Assembly (NCBI GenBank): GCA_016184455.1
Contig: JACPCS010000136.1
Location: 29,065 to 93,064 of the forward strand
DNA: 64,000 nucleotides
From: Acidobacteriota bacterium
GTDB taxonomy: Bacteria; Acidobacteriota; Vicinamibacteria; Vicinamibacterales; UBA2999
Reading direction: 5' to 3'
This document shows, piece by piece, positions 55,414 to 63,314 of this stretch. The notes beneath the pieces are model-generated. The model had not been told where the DNA came from, searched no databases, and saw only the letters and a list, made by a program, of their open reading frames with translations. Position numbers and translations under genes: made by a program. Positions within the stretch are counted from its first letter, which is position 1; the number at the start of each line of letters is the position of its first letter.

Positions 55414-56561
55414 GCTCTTGACCAGACCGCTGCGAGATCCTCGCCCACGGCGAGGTGATTCAGGATGAAATCGGCCTGCCGGAACGCCTCCCGCAGCAGA
55501 TCGGCGTCGAGCGCCCGGCCGGTGTCGCGGCACTGGTGCGCCGCCTCGACGCGCACGAGCGACAGCGCCGCATCAAGGCCGCGGACGATCGCGAGCACGC
55601 CGCGTCCCTGATACGCGGTCCACGACGCAAACGCCTTTGCCGCCAGATAGCGGCACAGCGGCCGGCCCCACGGGTCCCATCTGGGCCGCACTCGCTCGAT
55701 GTACGCCTCGGCGAGGCCGTCCTCGTCGGATTCGGGCCTCAGATCGCCGGGCACCGCGCTCATCACCTCGCGAAATCGATCCAGACTCGAGGCCAGCGTC
55801 GCGGGCGGCGGCTCCGACACGGTTGACGCAGGGAGGCGAGCAACGACGTCTGCCAGCGGTTCTGTGCCGGGCCGGTACTGCCGCAGCAGCCGCGCGTCGC
55901 GGGCGAGCGTGGCGAGAATGCTCTCGGGCGACAACGCCTCTTCGGCGCAGCGCGCCACCATGTGGCGCTCCCAGGCCGCATATCCGTCGACATCCATGAG
56001 CATCCGGGGATGCAGGAGCGGCGGCAGGTCGTCGGCCTCGACGACGAGGCCCTCGTACTCCGCGGGTGGAAACGCCCTGGGCCCTTCGACGATCTCGATC
56101 GGCACATCGTCGCGAAAGAGCATGCCGGCCGCCGTCGGACAGTAGTGCGTCAGCGTGATCGACGTGCCGCGCGCGTCCCGCAGCGCCAGGCGCGGAAAGT
56201 GGCGGCAGGTCGACGGCATCTGCGCTTCGCCCACCTCACGGTGGATGACGCACAAGCCGGAGGGCCGGTGGTAGAAGACGCAATCGCCGCGCGGCGTGCG
56301 CGCCACCATGGCGGCTGCGTCGTCCGGCAGGTCGGGCCCGGTCGCCAGCACGGGATCGCCGTCGGCCGGCGCCGCCGCAGGCGCCAACCGACCGGTGGCA
56401 AGGGCGTCGGCGAGCGTGCGGTACAGCGACACCTCGACCGGCACATCCCAGTCGGACGTGCAGCAGGCGCCCGAATGACGGCACCGATAGTCGGCGTGGA
56501 TGCTCAGCGCGTACACGCGGGCGGACGCGGGAGGTCTGTCGTTTGCAGCCTGGTGGGGCAT
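55398..56561 (-). CDS. YkgJ-type cysteine-cluster protein
   Basis: 387 aa from ATG 56561, with GAGAGGA upstream. Cysteine cluster YRCRHSGACCTSDW, then GDCVFYHRPSGLCVIHREVG and STCRHFPRL, the pattern of CxxCxxxCC (YkgJ/FliB-like) metal-binding proteins. The C-terminal ~200 residues are helical with no recognised domain; ends MCDV encoded by the microrepeat. Divergent from the L,D-transpeptidase gene with overlapping start codons. Confidence 0.75.
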   Translation of the reverse strand: MPHQAANDRPPASARVYALSIHADYRCRHSGACCTSDWDVPVEVSLYRTLADALATGRLAPAAAPADGDPVLATGPDLPDDAAAMVARTPRGDCVFYHRPSGLCVIHREVGEAQMPSTCRHFPRLALRDARGTSITLTHYCPTAAGMLFRDDVPIEIVEGPRAFPPAEYEGLVVEADDLPPLLHPRMLMDVDGYAAWERHMVARCAEEALSPESILATLARDARLLRQYRPGTEPLADVVARLPASTVSEPPPATLASSLDRFREVMSAVPGDLRPESDEDGLAEAYIERVRPRWDPWGRPLCRYLAAKAFASWTAYQGRGVLAIVRGLDAALSLVRVEAAHQCRDTGRALDADLLREAFRQADFILNHLAVGEDLAAVWSRAMCDV

Positions 56562-57366
56562 GCGGTTCCTCTCGATTGTCTGCTGGGCTGTGCTCGTGTC
56601 AACCGCAGCCGCAGCCCGCGCTCCCGTGGACGACACGGTCCTCCCTGCGCAGGTGATGCTCGACCGCGCCGGCTTCTCGCCGGGCGAGATCGACGGCCGC
56701 ATGGGCGAGAACACCGCACGCGCCATCCGCGCCTATCAACAGGCGAATCAGCTGCCGGTCACGGGACAGCTCGATCCGGCCACGTCACACAAGCTGAGCG
56801 AGAGCCTGGGCACCATGCCGGCGCTCGTCGGCTACGCGATCACGCCCGACGATGTGGAGGGCCCGTTCACGCCGCGGATTCCGGCCGACATGATGCAGAA
56901 GGCGACGCTGAAGGCGCTCGGCTATCGCGTGATCTTTCACGCGCCGGTGACGAGCGGCAGCCGGCACGACCCGCTGCCGATCGGCGAGTGGAAGGTGACG
57001 CGCGTCTTCCCGATGCCGACCTTCAACTACAATCCCGCGCTCTTCTGGGACGCGGATCCGACGCATGCGAAAGCGCCCATTGCGCCGGGGCCGAACAATC
57101 CGGTGGGCACCGTCTGGATCGACTTGACGAAGGAGCACTACGGCCTGCACGGCACACCCGAGCCGTCGCGCATCGGCTACCTACACTCGCACGGCTGCGT
57201 GCGGCTGACGAACTGGGACATTCAGCGCGCCGCGCGCAGGTCGCGGTTCTTCCGGCGGAGCCGCCCGAAGAGGTGGAGACCGTCGGTACGAGCGGGGTGC
57301 TGTCGGACACCGCTGCGGTGGCCGCGCTCCGGGCGCGCGATCTGGCGCTGCCGGTCGATCGCGTGA
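56560..57366 (+). CDS. L,D-transpeptidase with peptidoglycan-binding domain, frame-disrupted before an M23 domain
   Basis: 268 aa from ATG 56560 as it stands. Signal peptide (FLSIVCWAVLVSTAAAARA), PG_binding_1 repeat (LDRAGFSPGEIDGRMGENTA), then YkuD catalytic motif IGYLHSHGCVRLTNWDIQRA with the nucleophilic Cys. Just after this the frame departs (RRSRFFRRSRPKRW is not family-like), and the expected continuation AQVAVLPAEPPEEVE sits in another frame from 57234. A small deletion near 57230 therefore splits one gene. The YkuD half may still be active, carrying an abnormal ~45-residue tail. Confidence 0.8.
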   Translation: MRFLSIVCWAVLVSTAAAARAPVDDTVLPAQVMLDRAGFSPGEIDGRMGENTARAIRAYQQANQLPVTGQLDPATSHKLSESLGTMPALVGYAITPDDVEGPFTPRIPADMMQKATLKALGYRVIFHAPVTSGSRHDPLPIGEWKVTRVFPMPTFNYNPALFWDADPTHAKAPIAPGPNNPVGTVWIDLTKEHYGLHGTPEPSRIGYLHSHGCVRLTNWDIQRAARRSRFFRRSRPKRWRPSVRAGCCRTPLRWPRSGRAIWRCRSIA

Positions 57367-57761
57367 GACCAGCCGACCTGCGCGATAACTTCTTCGACGC
57401 GCGTGACGGCCGGAGGCACGGAGCGCTCGACATCATGGCGCCGCGGCAGACGCCCGTCAGCGCCGTTGACGCCGGCACCATCGCCAAGCTGTTCTACAGC
57501 AAGGGCGGCGGCGGCATCACGATCTATCAGTTCGACCCCTCACGCACGTTCTGCTACTACTACGCACATCTGGACAGCTACGCGCCGGGGCTCCAGGAGG
57601 GGCAGCGCGTCCGGCGCGGCGAGCTCATCGGATACGTCGGGAACACCGGCAACGCGTCCGCATCGGCGCCCCACCTGCACTTCGCGATCTTCCGCCTCAC
57701 CCCGGAGCGCGTGTGGTGGAAGGGCGACCCGGTCAACCCGTACTCTGTATTCAAGCAATAG
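57234..57761 (+). pseudogene. M23 (LytM-like) peptidase domain, separated by frameshift from the L,D-transpeptidase
   Basis: Reads AQVAVLPAEPPEEVETVGTS and then an M23 domain: RRHGALDIMAPRQTPVSAVD (metal His and Asp), YYYAHLDSYAPGLQEGQRVR, GYVGNTGNASASAPHLHFAI (HxH). No start or ribosome site of its own. The ancestral protein would be YkuD-M23, combining cross-linking and cleavage of peptidoglycan. Confidence 0.78.
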
Positions 57762-57825
57762 CTAAAACCCAGCTACCCAGCTACTTAGCGACCCAGCCAC
57801 CCAATTACAGAACTATTACAGAACT
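57762..57825. repeat. Microrepeat spacer (word CCCAGCTACCCAGC) and 11-bp direct repeat
   Basis: AAACCCAGCTACCCAGCTAC, then TTAGCGACCCAGCCACCC, related to the right arm at 30590. Followed by ATTACAGAACT twice in tandem (about 57804-57825), upstream of the desaturase. Confidence 0.6.
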
Positions 57826-57900
57826 CGCGCGCCGCGCCTGCTATCGTGCAGAGGCTCGACAGGCACGATCGAACTTCCCATACCGGAGCGCGCGACAGCG

Positions 57901-58770
57901 ATGGTGATGCCTACGCCCATTTTCGGACGCAAGTATCAGCACGGAGTGAACTGGATCACCGCGATTGCCATGGCCGGCTTTCACGTGGGCACGGTGGCCG
58001 CGCTGTTCTACGTGGACGTGGGGGCGATCGTCACCGCGGTCGTCCTGTGGGTCATGGCCGGCATGTTCGGCATCGGCATGGGGTATCACCGCCTGCTGAC
58101 GCACCGCGGCTACAAGACGCCACGCTGGGTCGAGTACTTCCTCACGCTCTGCGGCGCCCTCGCGCTCGAAGGCGGCCCGATGTTCTGGGTCGCGATTCAT
58201 CGCATCCACCATCAGAAATCGGATCAGGAAGGCGACCCGCACACACCGCGCGAGGGAACGTACTGGGCGCACATGGGCTGGATCTTCTTCGGCGAGGGGC
58301 TGCACCAGGATGCGGCGCTGCTCAAGCGGTACGCACCCGACCTCTCGCGCGACCGGTTCCACGTCTGGCTCTCTCGCTGGCACTGGATGACGAACGTCGT
58401 CGTCGGTCTGGCGCTTCTCGCCTTCGGGGGCATCCCGTACGTGCTGTGGGGAATCTTCTTCCGGACGACGTGGGGGCTCCATTCGACCTGGCTCGTGAAC
58501 TCGGCCACGCACCTCTGGGGGTCTCGCCGGTTCAAGACGCGCGATGACTCGACGAACAACTGGTGGGTGGCGCTTCTGACGTTCGGCGAGGGGTGGCACA
58601 ACAACCACCACGCGCATCCGACCTCCGCGCGCCACGGGTTGGCCTGGTACGAGCTCGACCTGAACTGGATCGGCATCAGCGTGCTCCGCGCGCTCGGCCT
58701 GGCCTGGGACATCAAAGTGGCGCAGATTGCGGCCGCCGGCGCATCGCAGACGGACGAAGCCGTCGCCTGA
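57901..58770 (+). CDS. Membrane acyl-CoA / fatty acid desaturase
   Basis: 289 aa, ATG 57901. Three histidine boxes of the di-iron desaturase family: HRLLTH, HRIHHQKSDQEGDPHTPREG (split HxxHH) and HNNHHAHPTSARHG, plus the preceding helices. Introduces a double bond, probably delta-9, into membrane lipids or acyl-CoA. The TGA stop merges with the downstream GGCCTGAGG array. No ferredoxin partner adjacent. Confidence 0.9.
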   Translation: MVMPTPIFGRKYQHGVNWITAIAMAGFHVGTVAALFYVDVGAIVTAVVLWVMAGMFGIGMGYHRLLTHRGYKTPRWVEYFLTLCGALALEGGPMFWVAIHRIHHQKSDQEGDPHTPREGTYWAHMGWIFFGEGLHQDAALLKRYAPDLSRDRFHVWLSRWHWMTNVVVGLALLAFGGIPYVLWGIFFRTTWGLHSTWLVNSATHLWGSRRFKTRDDSTNNWWVALLTFGEGWHNNHHAHPTSARHGLAWYELDLNWIGISVLRALGLAWDIKVAQIAAAGASQTDEAVA

Positions 58771-58805
58771 GGCCTGAGGCCTGAGGCCTGAGGCCTGGGG
58801 CCTTA
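58769..58805. repeat. Microrepeat spacer (word GGCCTGAGGCCTGAGG)
   Basis: Three GGCCTGA units and GGCCTGGGGCCTT between the desaturase stop and the histidine kinase GTG. Same word family as 46907 and 59719. Confidence 0.7.
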
Positions 58806-58815
58806 CAATGCGTAG

Positions 58816-59757
58816 GTGACCCGCCGCCAGCAGGCGATCGCCTTCTTCGTCGCGCTCTGCGTCCTGCTCGTCGGAGCGGCGATCTCGCTCAACATCGGCT
58901 GGATCGTCATCACCGCCAGCCGCGTCACGCCGCTCGTTCTCGGCATCGTGTCCTTCGCGCTCATCATTGCCGGCCTCATCGTCTATACCGTCTTCCTCGT
59001 GCTGGAGATCAAGCGGAACGAGGAGCACGACAGCTTCATCAACGCCGTCACGCACGAGCTGAAGACGCCGATCGCCTCGATCCGGCTCTATCTGCAGACG
59101 CTGCAGTCGCGCGACGTCGACGAGGCGCGCCGGCGGCAGTTCTACGAGGTGATGCTCGCCGACGCCGAGCGGCTGCACCAGACCGTCGACCAGGTGCTCA
59201 AGGCGGGCGCGGCGAGCCAGGCCCGCAGGCGCACCTCGCGAACGCCGGTCGATCTGGCCGCGCTCGCGCGCGAGTGCGTGCAGCTCGCCCTCGTCCGCCA
59301 CCACCTCGACCCCGTGGCGATCGCGTTCGTCGTGCATGACGAGGGGTCGATGATGGTCAGCGGCGACACCGAGGAGCTGCGCACCGTGCTCGCCAACCTG
59401 CTCGACAACGCGGTGAAGTATTCAGGCGAGCGTATCCACGTGACCGTCTCTGTCGCCGCGCCGTCGCCGGGAACGGTCTGGGTGCGGGTGCAGGACCGCG
59501 GCATCGGCATCCCGCGCAAGCAGCTCAAGCGCATCTTCAACCGGTTCTACCGCGTGCAGGCGCGCGGGCTCCGGCACATCAAAGGCACCGGCCTCGGGCT
59601 GTACATCGTGAAGACGATCGCGCGCGCGCACGGCGGGCGCGTCTTCGTCCAGAGCGAGGGCGAAGGGCGCGGCGCCACCTTCACGCTCGAACTGCCGCGG
59701 CTCGTACCAGAACCCGCAGCCTTGAGGCCTCAGACAGCCCTGAGGCCTGGGGCCTGA
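58816..59757 (+). CDS. Sensor histidine kinase
   Basis: 313 aa from GTG 58816. Two membrane helices (AFFVALCVLLVGAAISLNIG; VLGIVSFALIIAGLIVYTVF) with almost no periplasmic loop. HisKA HDSFINAVTHELKTPIASIR with the phospho-His, then HATPase_c (LANLLDNAVKYSGE, DRGIGIPRKQLKRIFNRFYR, GTGLGLYIVKTIARAHGG). The minimal sensor loop suggests intramembrane or accessory-protein sensing. The last ~12 residues (ALRPQTALRPGA) are microrepeat-encoded. Pairs with the response regulator 17 bp downstream. Confidence 0.9.
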   Translation: MTRRQQAIAFFVALCVLLVGAAISLNIGWIVITASRVTPLVLGIVSFALIIAGLIVYTVFLVLEIKRNEEHDSFINAVTHELKTPIASIRLYLQTLQSRDVDEARRRQFYEVMLADAERLHQTVDQVLKAGAASQARRRTSRTPVDLAALARECVQLALVRHHLDPVAIAFVVHDEGSMMVSGDTEELRTVLANLLDNAVKYSGERIHVTVSVAAPSPGTVWVRVQDRGIGIPRKQLKRIFNRFYRVQARGLRHIKGTGLGLYIVKTIARAHGGRVFVQSEGEGRGATFTLELPRLVPEPAALRPQTALRPGA

Positions 59758-59770
59758 GGCCTGGGGCCTT
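59719..59770. repeat. Microrepeat (word GGCCTGAGGCCTGGGGCC) at histidine kinase end
   Basis: TTGAGGCCTCAGACAGCCCT, then GAGGCCTGGGGCCTGAGGCC, shared nearly verbatim with 46975-47020. It codes for the kinase C-terminus and stop and forms the leader of the response regulator. Confidence 0.72.
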
Positions 59771-59774
59771 TCGT

Positions 59775-60494
59775 GTGAGCCGCATCCTGATCGTCGAGGA
59801 CGAGCAGCACATCGCCGACGGGTTGCGCTTCAATCTCGAAGCCGAGGGACACGAGGCGACGGTCGTTGCCGCCGGCGAGCGCGCGCTCGCGCTGCTCGTC
59901 GGCGAGCGTCGGCCTTTCGACGTCGTCATCCTCGACGTCATGCTCCCGGGCACGGACGGCTTTACCGTCGCGTCCGAGCTGCGTGCGGCGGGCAACTTCG
60001 TGCCGATCCTGATGCTGACCGCGCGGGGGAGCGCCGCCGACGTCCTGCGCGGGTTCGAGGCGGGCACCGACGACTACCTGCCAAAGCCGTTCGAGCTCTC
60101 GATCCTGCTGGCGCGCGTGAAGGGCCTGCTGCGGCGCCGGCGCTGGAACGAGCAGGAGCCCGCGCCGACCGAAGCCCCGCCGGGTCCTGACGTCTATACG
60201 TTCGCCGGCCGGACGCTCGACTTCACCGCGATGGAGGTGCGGGTGCGCGACGAGACGCACCGGCTCACGGTGATGGAGTGCGACCTGCTGCGGTACCTCG
60301 TCCGCAAGGCAGGGCAGCCGGTCTCGCGCCGGGCGATTCTCGAAGAGGTCTGGGGACTGCCGCAGGACCTCGATACGCGCGCGATCGACAACTTCATCGT
60401 GCGGCTGCGGCGGTACATCGAGGATCGACCGGCGGCGCCACAGTTCCTTCAGACGGTCCGCGGCGTGGGCTATCGGTTCGTGCCCGAGCCGTAA
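59775..60494 (+). CDS. OmpR/PhoB-family response regulator
   Basis: 239 aa from GTG 59775. Receiver domain with ILIVEDEQHIADGLRFNLEA, phospho-Asp in VVILDVMLPGTDGF, Thr in LMLTARGSAADV and Lys in YLPKPFE; C-terminal winged helix (LTVMECDLLRYLVRKAGQPV; IDNFIVRLRRYIEDRPAAPQ, GVGYRF). Transcription factor partner of the upstream kinase. The two secreted lectin-like genes directly downstream are natural candidate targets. Confidence 0.92.
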   Translation: MSRILIVEDEQHIADGLRFNLEAEGHEATVVAAGERALALLVGERRPFDVVILDVMLPGTDGFTVASELRAAGNFVPILMLTARGSAADVLRGFEAGTDDYLPKPFELSILLARVKGLLRRRRWNEQEPAPTEAPPGPDVYTFAGRTLDFTAMEVRVRDETHRLTVMECDLLRYLVRKAGQPVSRRAILEEVWGLPQDLDTRAIDNFIVRLRRYIEDRPAAPQFLQTVRGVGYRFVPEP

Positions 60495-60543
60495 GATCAA
60501 CCCGCTAGACTTCTGCAAGGACGTTCATGAGACGGAGAGGCGT

Positions 60544-61317
60544 ATGAAAACGACCTTGGCGCTGACCGCAGGCCTGGCCTTGTCGGGCCTGTCATCATCT
60601 CTTGCGCTGGCGCAGCACGGGATGCCGGGCGGCACGCCGATGACCTTCTTTGTCACCAGCGAGCCGATTGGCGACGGCGGCAACCTCGGCGGACTGGCCG
60701 GGGCCGACGCGCATTGTCAGAGGCTGGCGGCCGCCGTCGGCGCAGGCAACCACACCTGGCGGGCCTACCTCAGCGCGCAGGCGCGGCCTGTGCAGGCGGC
60801 CGTCGACGCGCGCGATCGGATTGGCAAGGGGCCCTGGCACAACTTCGACGGCGTGATGATTGCCAGCGACGTGGCTCACCTGCACGGGGACACGATCGAG
60901 CTCGCGCGCCTGGGAAACAACCTGCACAAGCGCACCGGTTTGACGGAGAAAGGGCAGATCGTCCCAGGGCTGAACGACTATCCGCACCCGCGTGACAGCG
61001 ACTGGGAGTACTCGAAGACGACGCCCTACACCAACCGCCACGAGATGCTGACCGGCTCGCGGCTCGACGGCACGGCGTATCCGCCGGATATGGACTACAC
61101 GTGCAACAACTGGACGAGCAATGCGGATCCCGCGCCTGGGCAACCGGGCGCGATGGGCGCGGCGCCCGGCAAGCCGAACGCGCAGATCGGGTTTCCCGAC
61201 CGCAATGGCGGCGGCAACGGCTCCTGGAATTCCTCACACGGAACGACAGGCTGCAGTCAGACGGCGCTGAACAGGACGCACGGCGTCGGCTTGTTCTACT
61301 GCTTCGCGGCAGATTGA
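60544..61317 (+). CDS. Secreted lectin-like protein, paralogue 1
   Basis: 257 aa, ATG 60544 with GGAGAGG upstream. Signal peptide (LALTAGLALSGLSSSLALAQ). Mature part opens MTFFVTSEPIGDGGNLGGLA and GADAHCQRLAAAVGAGNHTW, has Cys in TCNNWTSNA and ends WNSSHGTTGCSQTALNRTHG, GVGLFYCFA. The Cys spacing and WNSSH/GLFYCF end resemble C-type-lectin-like or endostatin-type folds. Contains a Gly/Pro/Ala insert absent from its neighbour. No catalytic motif. About 50 bp after the response regulator. Confidence 0.72.
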   Translation: MKTTLALTAGLALSGLSSSLALAQHGMPGGTPMTFFVTSEPIGDGGNLGGLAGADAHCQRLAAAVGAGNHTWRAYLSAQARPVQAAVDARDRIGKGPWHNFDGVMIASDVAHLHGDTIELARLGNNLHKRTGLTEKGQIVPGLNDYPHPRDSDWEYSKTTPYTNRHEMLTGSRLDGTAYPPDMDYTCNNWTSNADPAPGQPGAMGAAPGKPNAQIGFPDRNGGGNGSWNSSHGTTGCSQTALNRTHGVGLFYCFAAD

Positions 61318-61325
61318 GAGGAATC

Positions 61326-62051
61326 ATGACGCGCGTATTCGTGTGGTTGGCCGTCGGCGTGTGTGCGGTGTCGGGTCGCGCGGCCGCGCAACAGGCGGGA
61401 ACGGCACCGCTTCCGGATCGCATTCCGTCGAGCCTGATGACGTTCTTCGTGACGAGCGAGCCGATCGGCGACGGCGGCAACTTCGGCGGCCTGGCTGGCG
61501 CGGACGCGCACTGCCAGAAGCTGGCCGCCGCCGTCGGCGCCGGCGGCAAGACGTGGCGGGCGTATCTGAGCACGCAGGCCGTCCCCGGCCGGCCGGCCGT
61601 CAACGCGCGCGATCGGATCGGCAACGGACCCTGGTACAGCGCGAAAGAACGCGTGCCGGATTACCTGGGGCGCCGGCTCAGCCGGCCCATTGTCAAGTCG
61701 GAGATCCATGGCGACACCCTGGACGAGGCGCGCCGCGGCAGCAACCTGACGAAGGAATTCGCGCTCACCGAAAAAGGGGAGCTCGTCAACGGTATGGGCG
61801 ACCCGATGCCGACCCGCCACGACATCCTGACCGGCTCGCAGCCGGACGGGCGTGCGTTTACCGACACGGCGGACCACACGTGCAACGACTGGACGAGCAA
61901 CGGGGCCGGGTCCGCGCAGGTCGGCCATTCCGATCGCATCGGCAACGGGAACCAGTCGTGGAACTCGTCGCACGCCACGACCGGCTGCAGCCAGCGGGAT
62001 CTCGTGAGCTGGGGCGGCGTCGGGCTGTTCTACTGCTTCGCGGTGGAGTAG
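61326..62051 (+). CDS. Secreted lectin-like protein, paralogue 2
   Basis: 241 aa, ATG 61326, with GAGAGGA upstream, nine bases after paralogue 1. Signal peptide ending GRAAAQQ. Shares LMTFFVTSEPIGDGGNFGGL, GADAHCQKLAAAVGAG, TWRAYLSTQA, ARDRIGNGPW, TCNDWTSNG and SWNSSHATTGCSQRDLVSWG with its neighbour, so the pair is a tandem duplication that has diverged in the middle. Function unknown; likely surface or periplasmic binding proteins. Confidence 0.72.
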   Translation: MTRVFVWLAVGVCAVSGRAAAQQAGTAPLPDRIPSSLMTFFVTSEPIGDGGNFGGLAGADAHCQKLAAAVGAGGKTWRAYLSTQAVPGRPAVNARDRIGNGPWYSAKERVPDYLGRRLSRPIVKSEIHGDTLDEARRGSNLTKEFALTEKGELVNGMGDPMPTRHDILTGSQPDGRAFTDTADHTCNDWTSNGAGSAQVGHSDRIGNGNQSWNSSHATTGCSQRDLVSWGGVGLFYCFAVE

Positions 62052-62077
62052 CCGGCGGCCCCTGCTCCACTCATAGA

Positions 62078-63310
62078 ATGGCTCCCATGGCTGCCAGCGA
62101 CACGATCGAGGCCGAAGGCCATCTGATCGACTCGGGCCTGCTCACGGCGATCTTCGACAAGATCATCGAGGCCAAGGCGTCGTACGAAATCGTCACGTTC
62201 GACATCGGGCGCACCAACGACGATCCGTCGCGGATCGAGATGCGCATCAACGCGCCCGATCCGATGGTGCTCGACGAGCTGCTGCAGCAGCTCACGACCT
62301 TCGGCTGCCATCCGAAGCGCGATCGCGATGCGACGATCAAACCGGCCGAGAAGGACCGGTGCGTGGCCGACGATTTCTATTCGACGACGAACCACCGGAC
62401 GCACGTCCGACTCGGCGGCCGCTGGGTCGACGTCGACGAGCAGCGCATGGACGCGGTGATCGTTGCCTCCGGCGGCCGGGCCGTCTGCCGCAAGCTGCGC
62501 GACGTGCGGGGCGGCGACCCGATCGTCTGCGGCCACGAGGGGATTCGCGTCACGCCCGAGTTCAAGGAGCGCGACCGGCTCGGCTTCGCGTTCATGAGCA
62601 ACGACGTCTCGTCGGAACGCCGCGTCGAGGGGGTCGTCTCCCGCATCGCGGACATGATGCGACACGTCAAGCAGGGCGGCGGCCGCATTGCCGTCGTGGC
62701 AGGGCCGGTCGTGGTCCACACGGGCGGCGTCGAGCATTTCGCCGAGATCGTCCGGCGCGGCTACGTCGACGTGCTCCTCGCGGGCAATGCCCTGGCGGTC
62801 CACGACATCGAGTACGCGCTCTCCGGCACCTCGCTCGGCATCGACCTGATGGTCGGCGCGGCCGTCGAGCAGGGGCACCGCAATCACATGGCGGCGATCA
62901 ACACGATCAACCGCGCAGGAGGGATCCGACAGGCGGTCGAGTCGGGGGTGCTGAAGTCGGGCGTCATGTACGAGTGCGTGACGCACGGGGTCGAGTACGT
63001 GCTCGCGGGGAGCATCCGCGACGACGGCCCGCTGCCGGAGACGCTGATGGATCTGGTCGAGGCACAGGACCGCTACGCCGAGGCGCTCTCGCGCAACGTG
63101 CAGCTCGTGCTGATGCTCTCGTCCATGCTGCACAGCATCGGCGTCGGCAACATGCTGCCGTCCTGGGTGCGCGTCGTCTGCGTCGATATCAATCCAGCGG
63201 TCGTCACCAAGCTGTCCGACCGCGGATCGGCACAGACCGTCGGGGTCGTCACGGATGTGGGCCTGTTTCTGCACCGACTGGCCGAACGGCTCAGAAATTC
63301 GCTATCCTGA
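62078..63310 (+). CDS. LOR/SDH-family protein (TIGR00300), probable ornithine cyclodeaminase
   Basis: 410 aa from ATG 62078 (ATG 62087 also possible; no clear Shine-Dalgarno). N-terminal domain EAEGHLIDSGLLTAIFDKII and SYEIVTFDIGRTNDDPSRIE, then a Rossmann-like C-terminal region (VVAGPVVVHTGGVEHFAEIV, VLLAGNALAVHDIEYALSGT, VVCVDINPAVVTKLSDRGS). This matches the archaeal-type LOR/SDH family, one archaeal member of which converts ornithine to proline, and the C-terminal half of cyanobacterial arginine dihydrolase. It would connect the arg cluster product to proline. Confidence 0.8.
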   Translation: MAPMAASDTIEAEGHLIDSGLLTAIFDKIIEAKASYEIVTFDIGRTNDDPSRIEMRINAPDPMVLDELLQQLTTFGCHPKRDRDATIKPAEKDRCVADDFYSTTNHRTHVRLGGRWVDVDEQRMDAVIVASGGRAVCRKLRDVRGGDPIVCGHEGIRVTPEFKERDRLGFAFMSNDVSSERRVEGVVSRIADMMRHVKQGGGRIAVVAGPVVVHTGGVEHFAEIVRRGYVDVLLAGNALAVHDIEYALSGTSLGIDLMVGAAVEQGHRNHMAAINTINRAGGIRQAVESGVLKSGVMYECVTHGVEYVLAGSIRDDGPLPETLMDLVEAQDRYAEALSRNVQLVLMLSSMLHSIGVGNMLPSWVRVVCVDINPAVVTKLSDRGSAQTVGVVTDVGLFLHRLAERLRNSLS

Positions 63311-63314
63311 AGAC

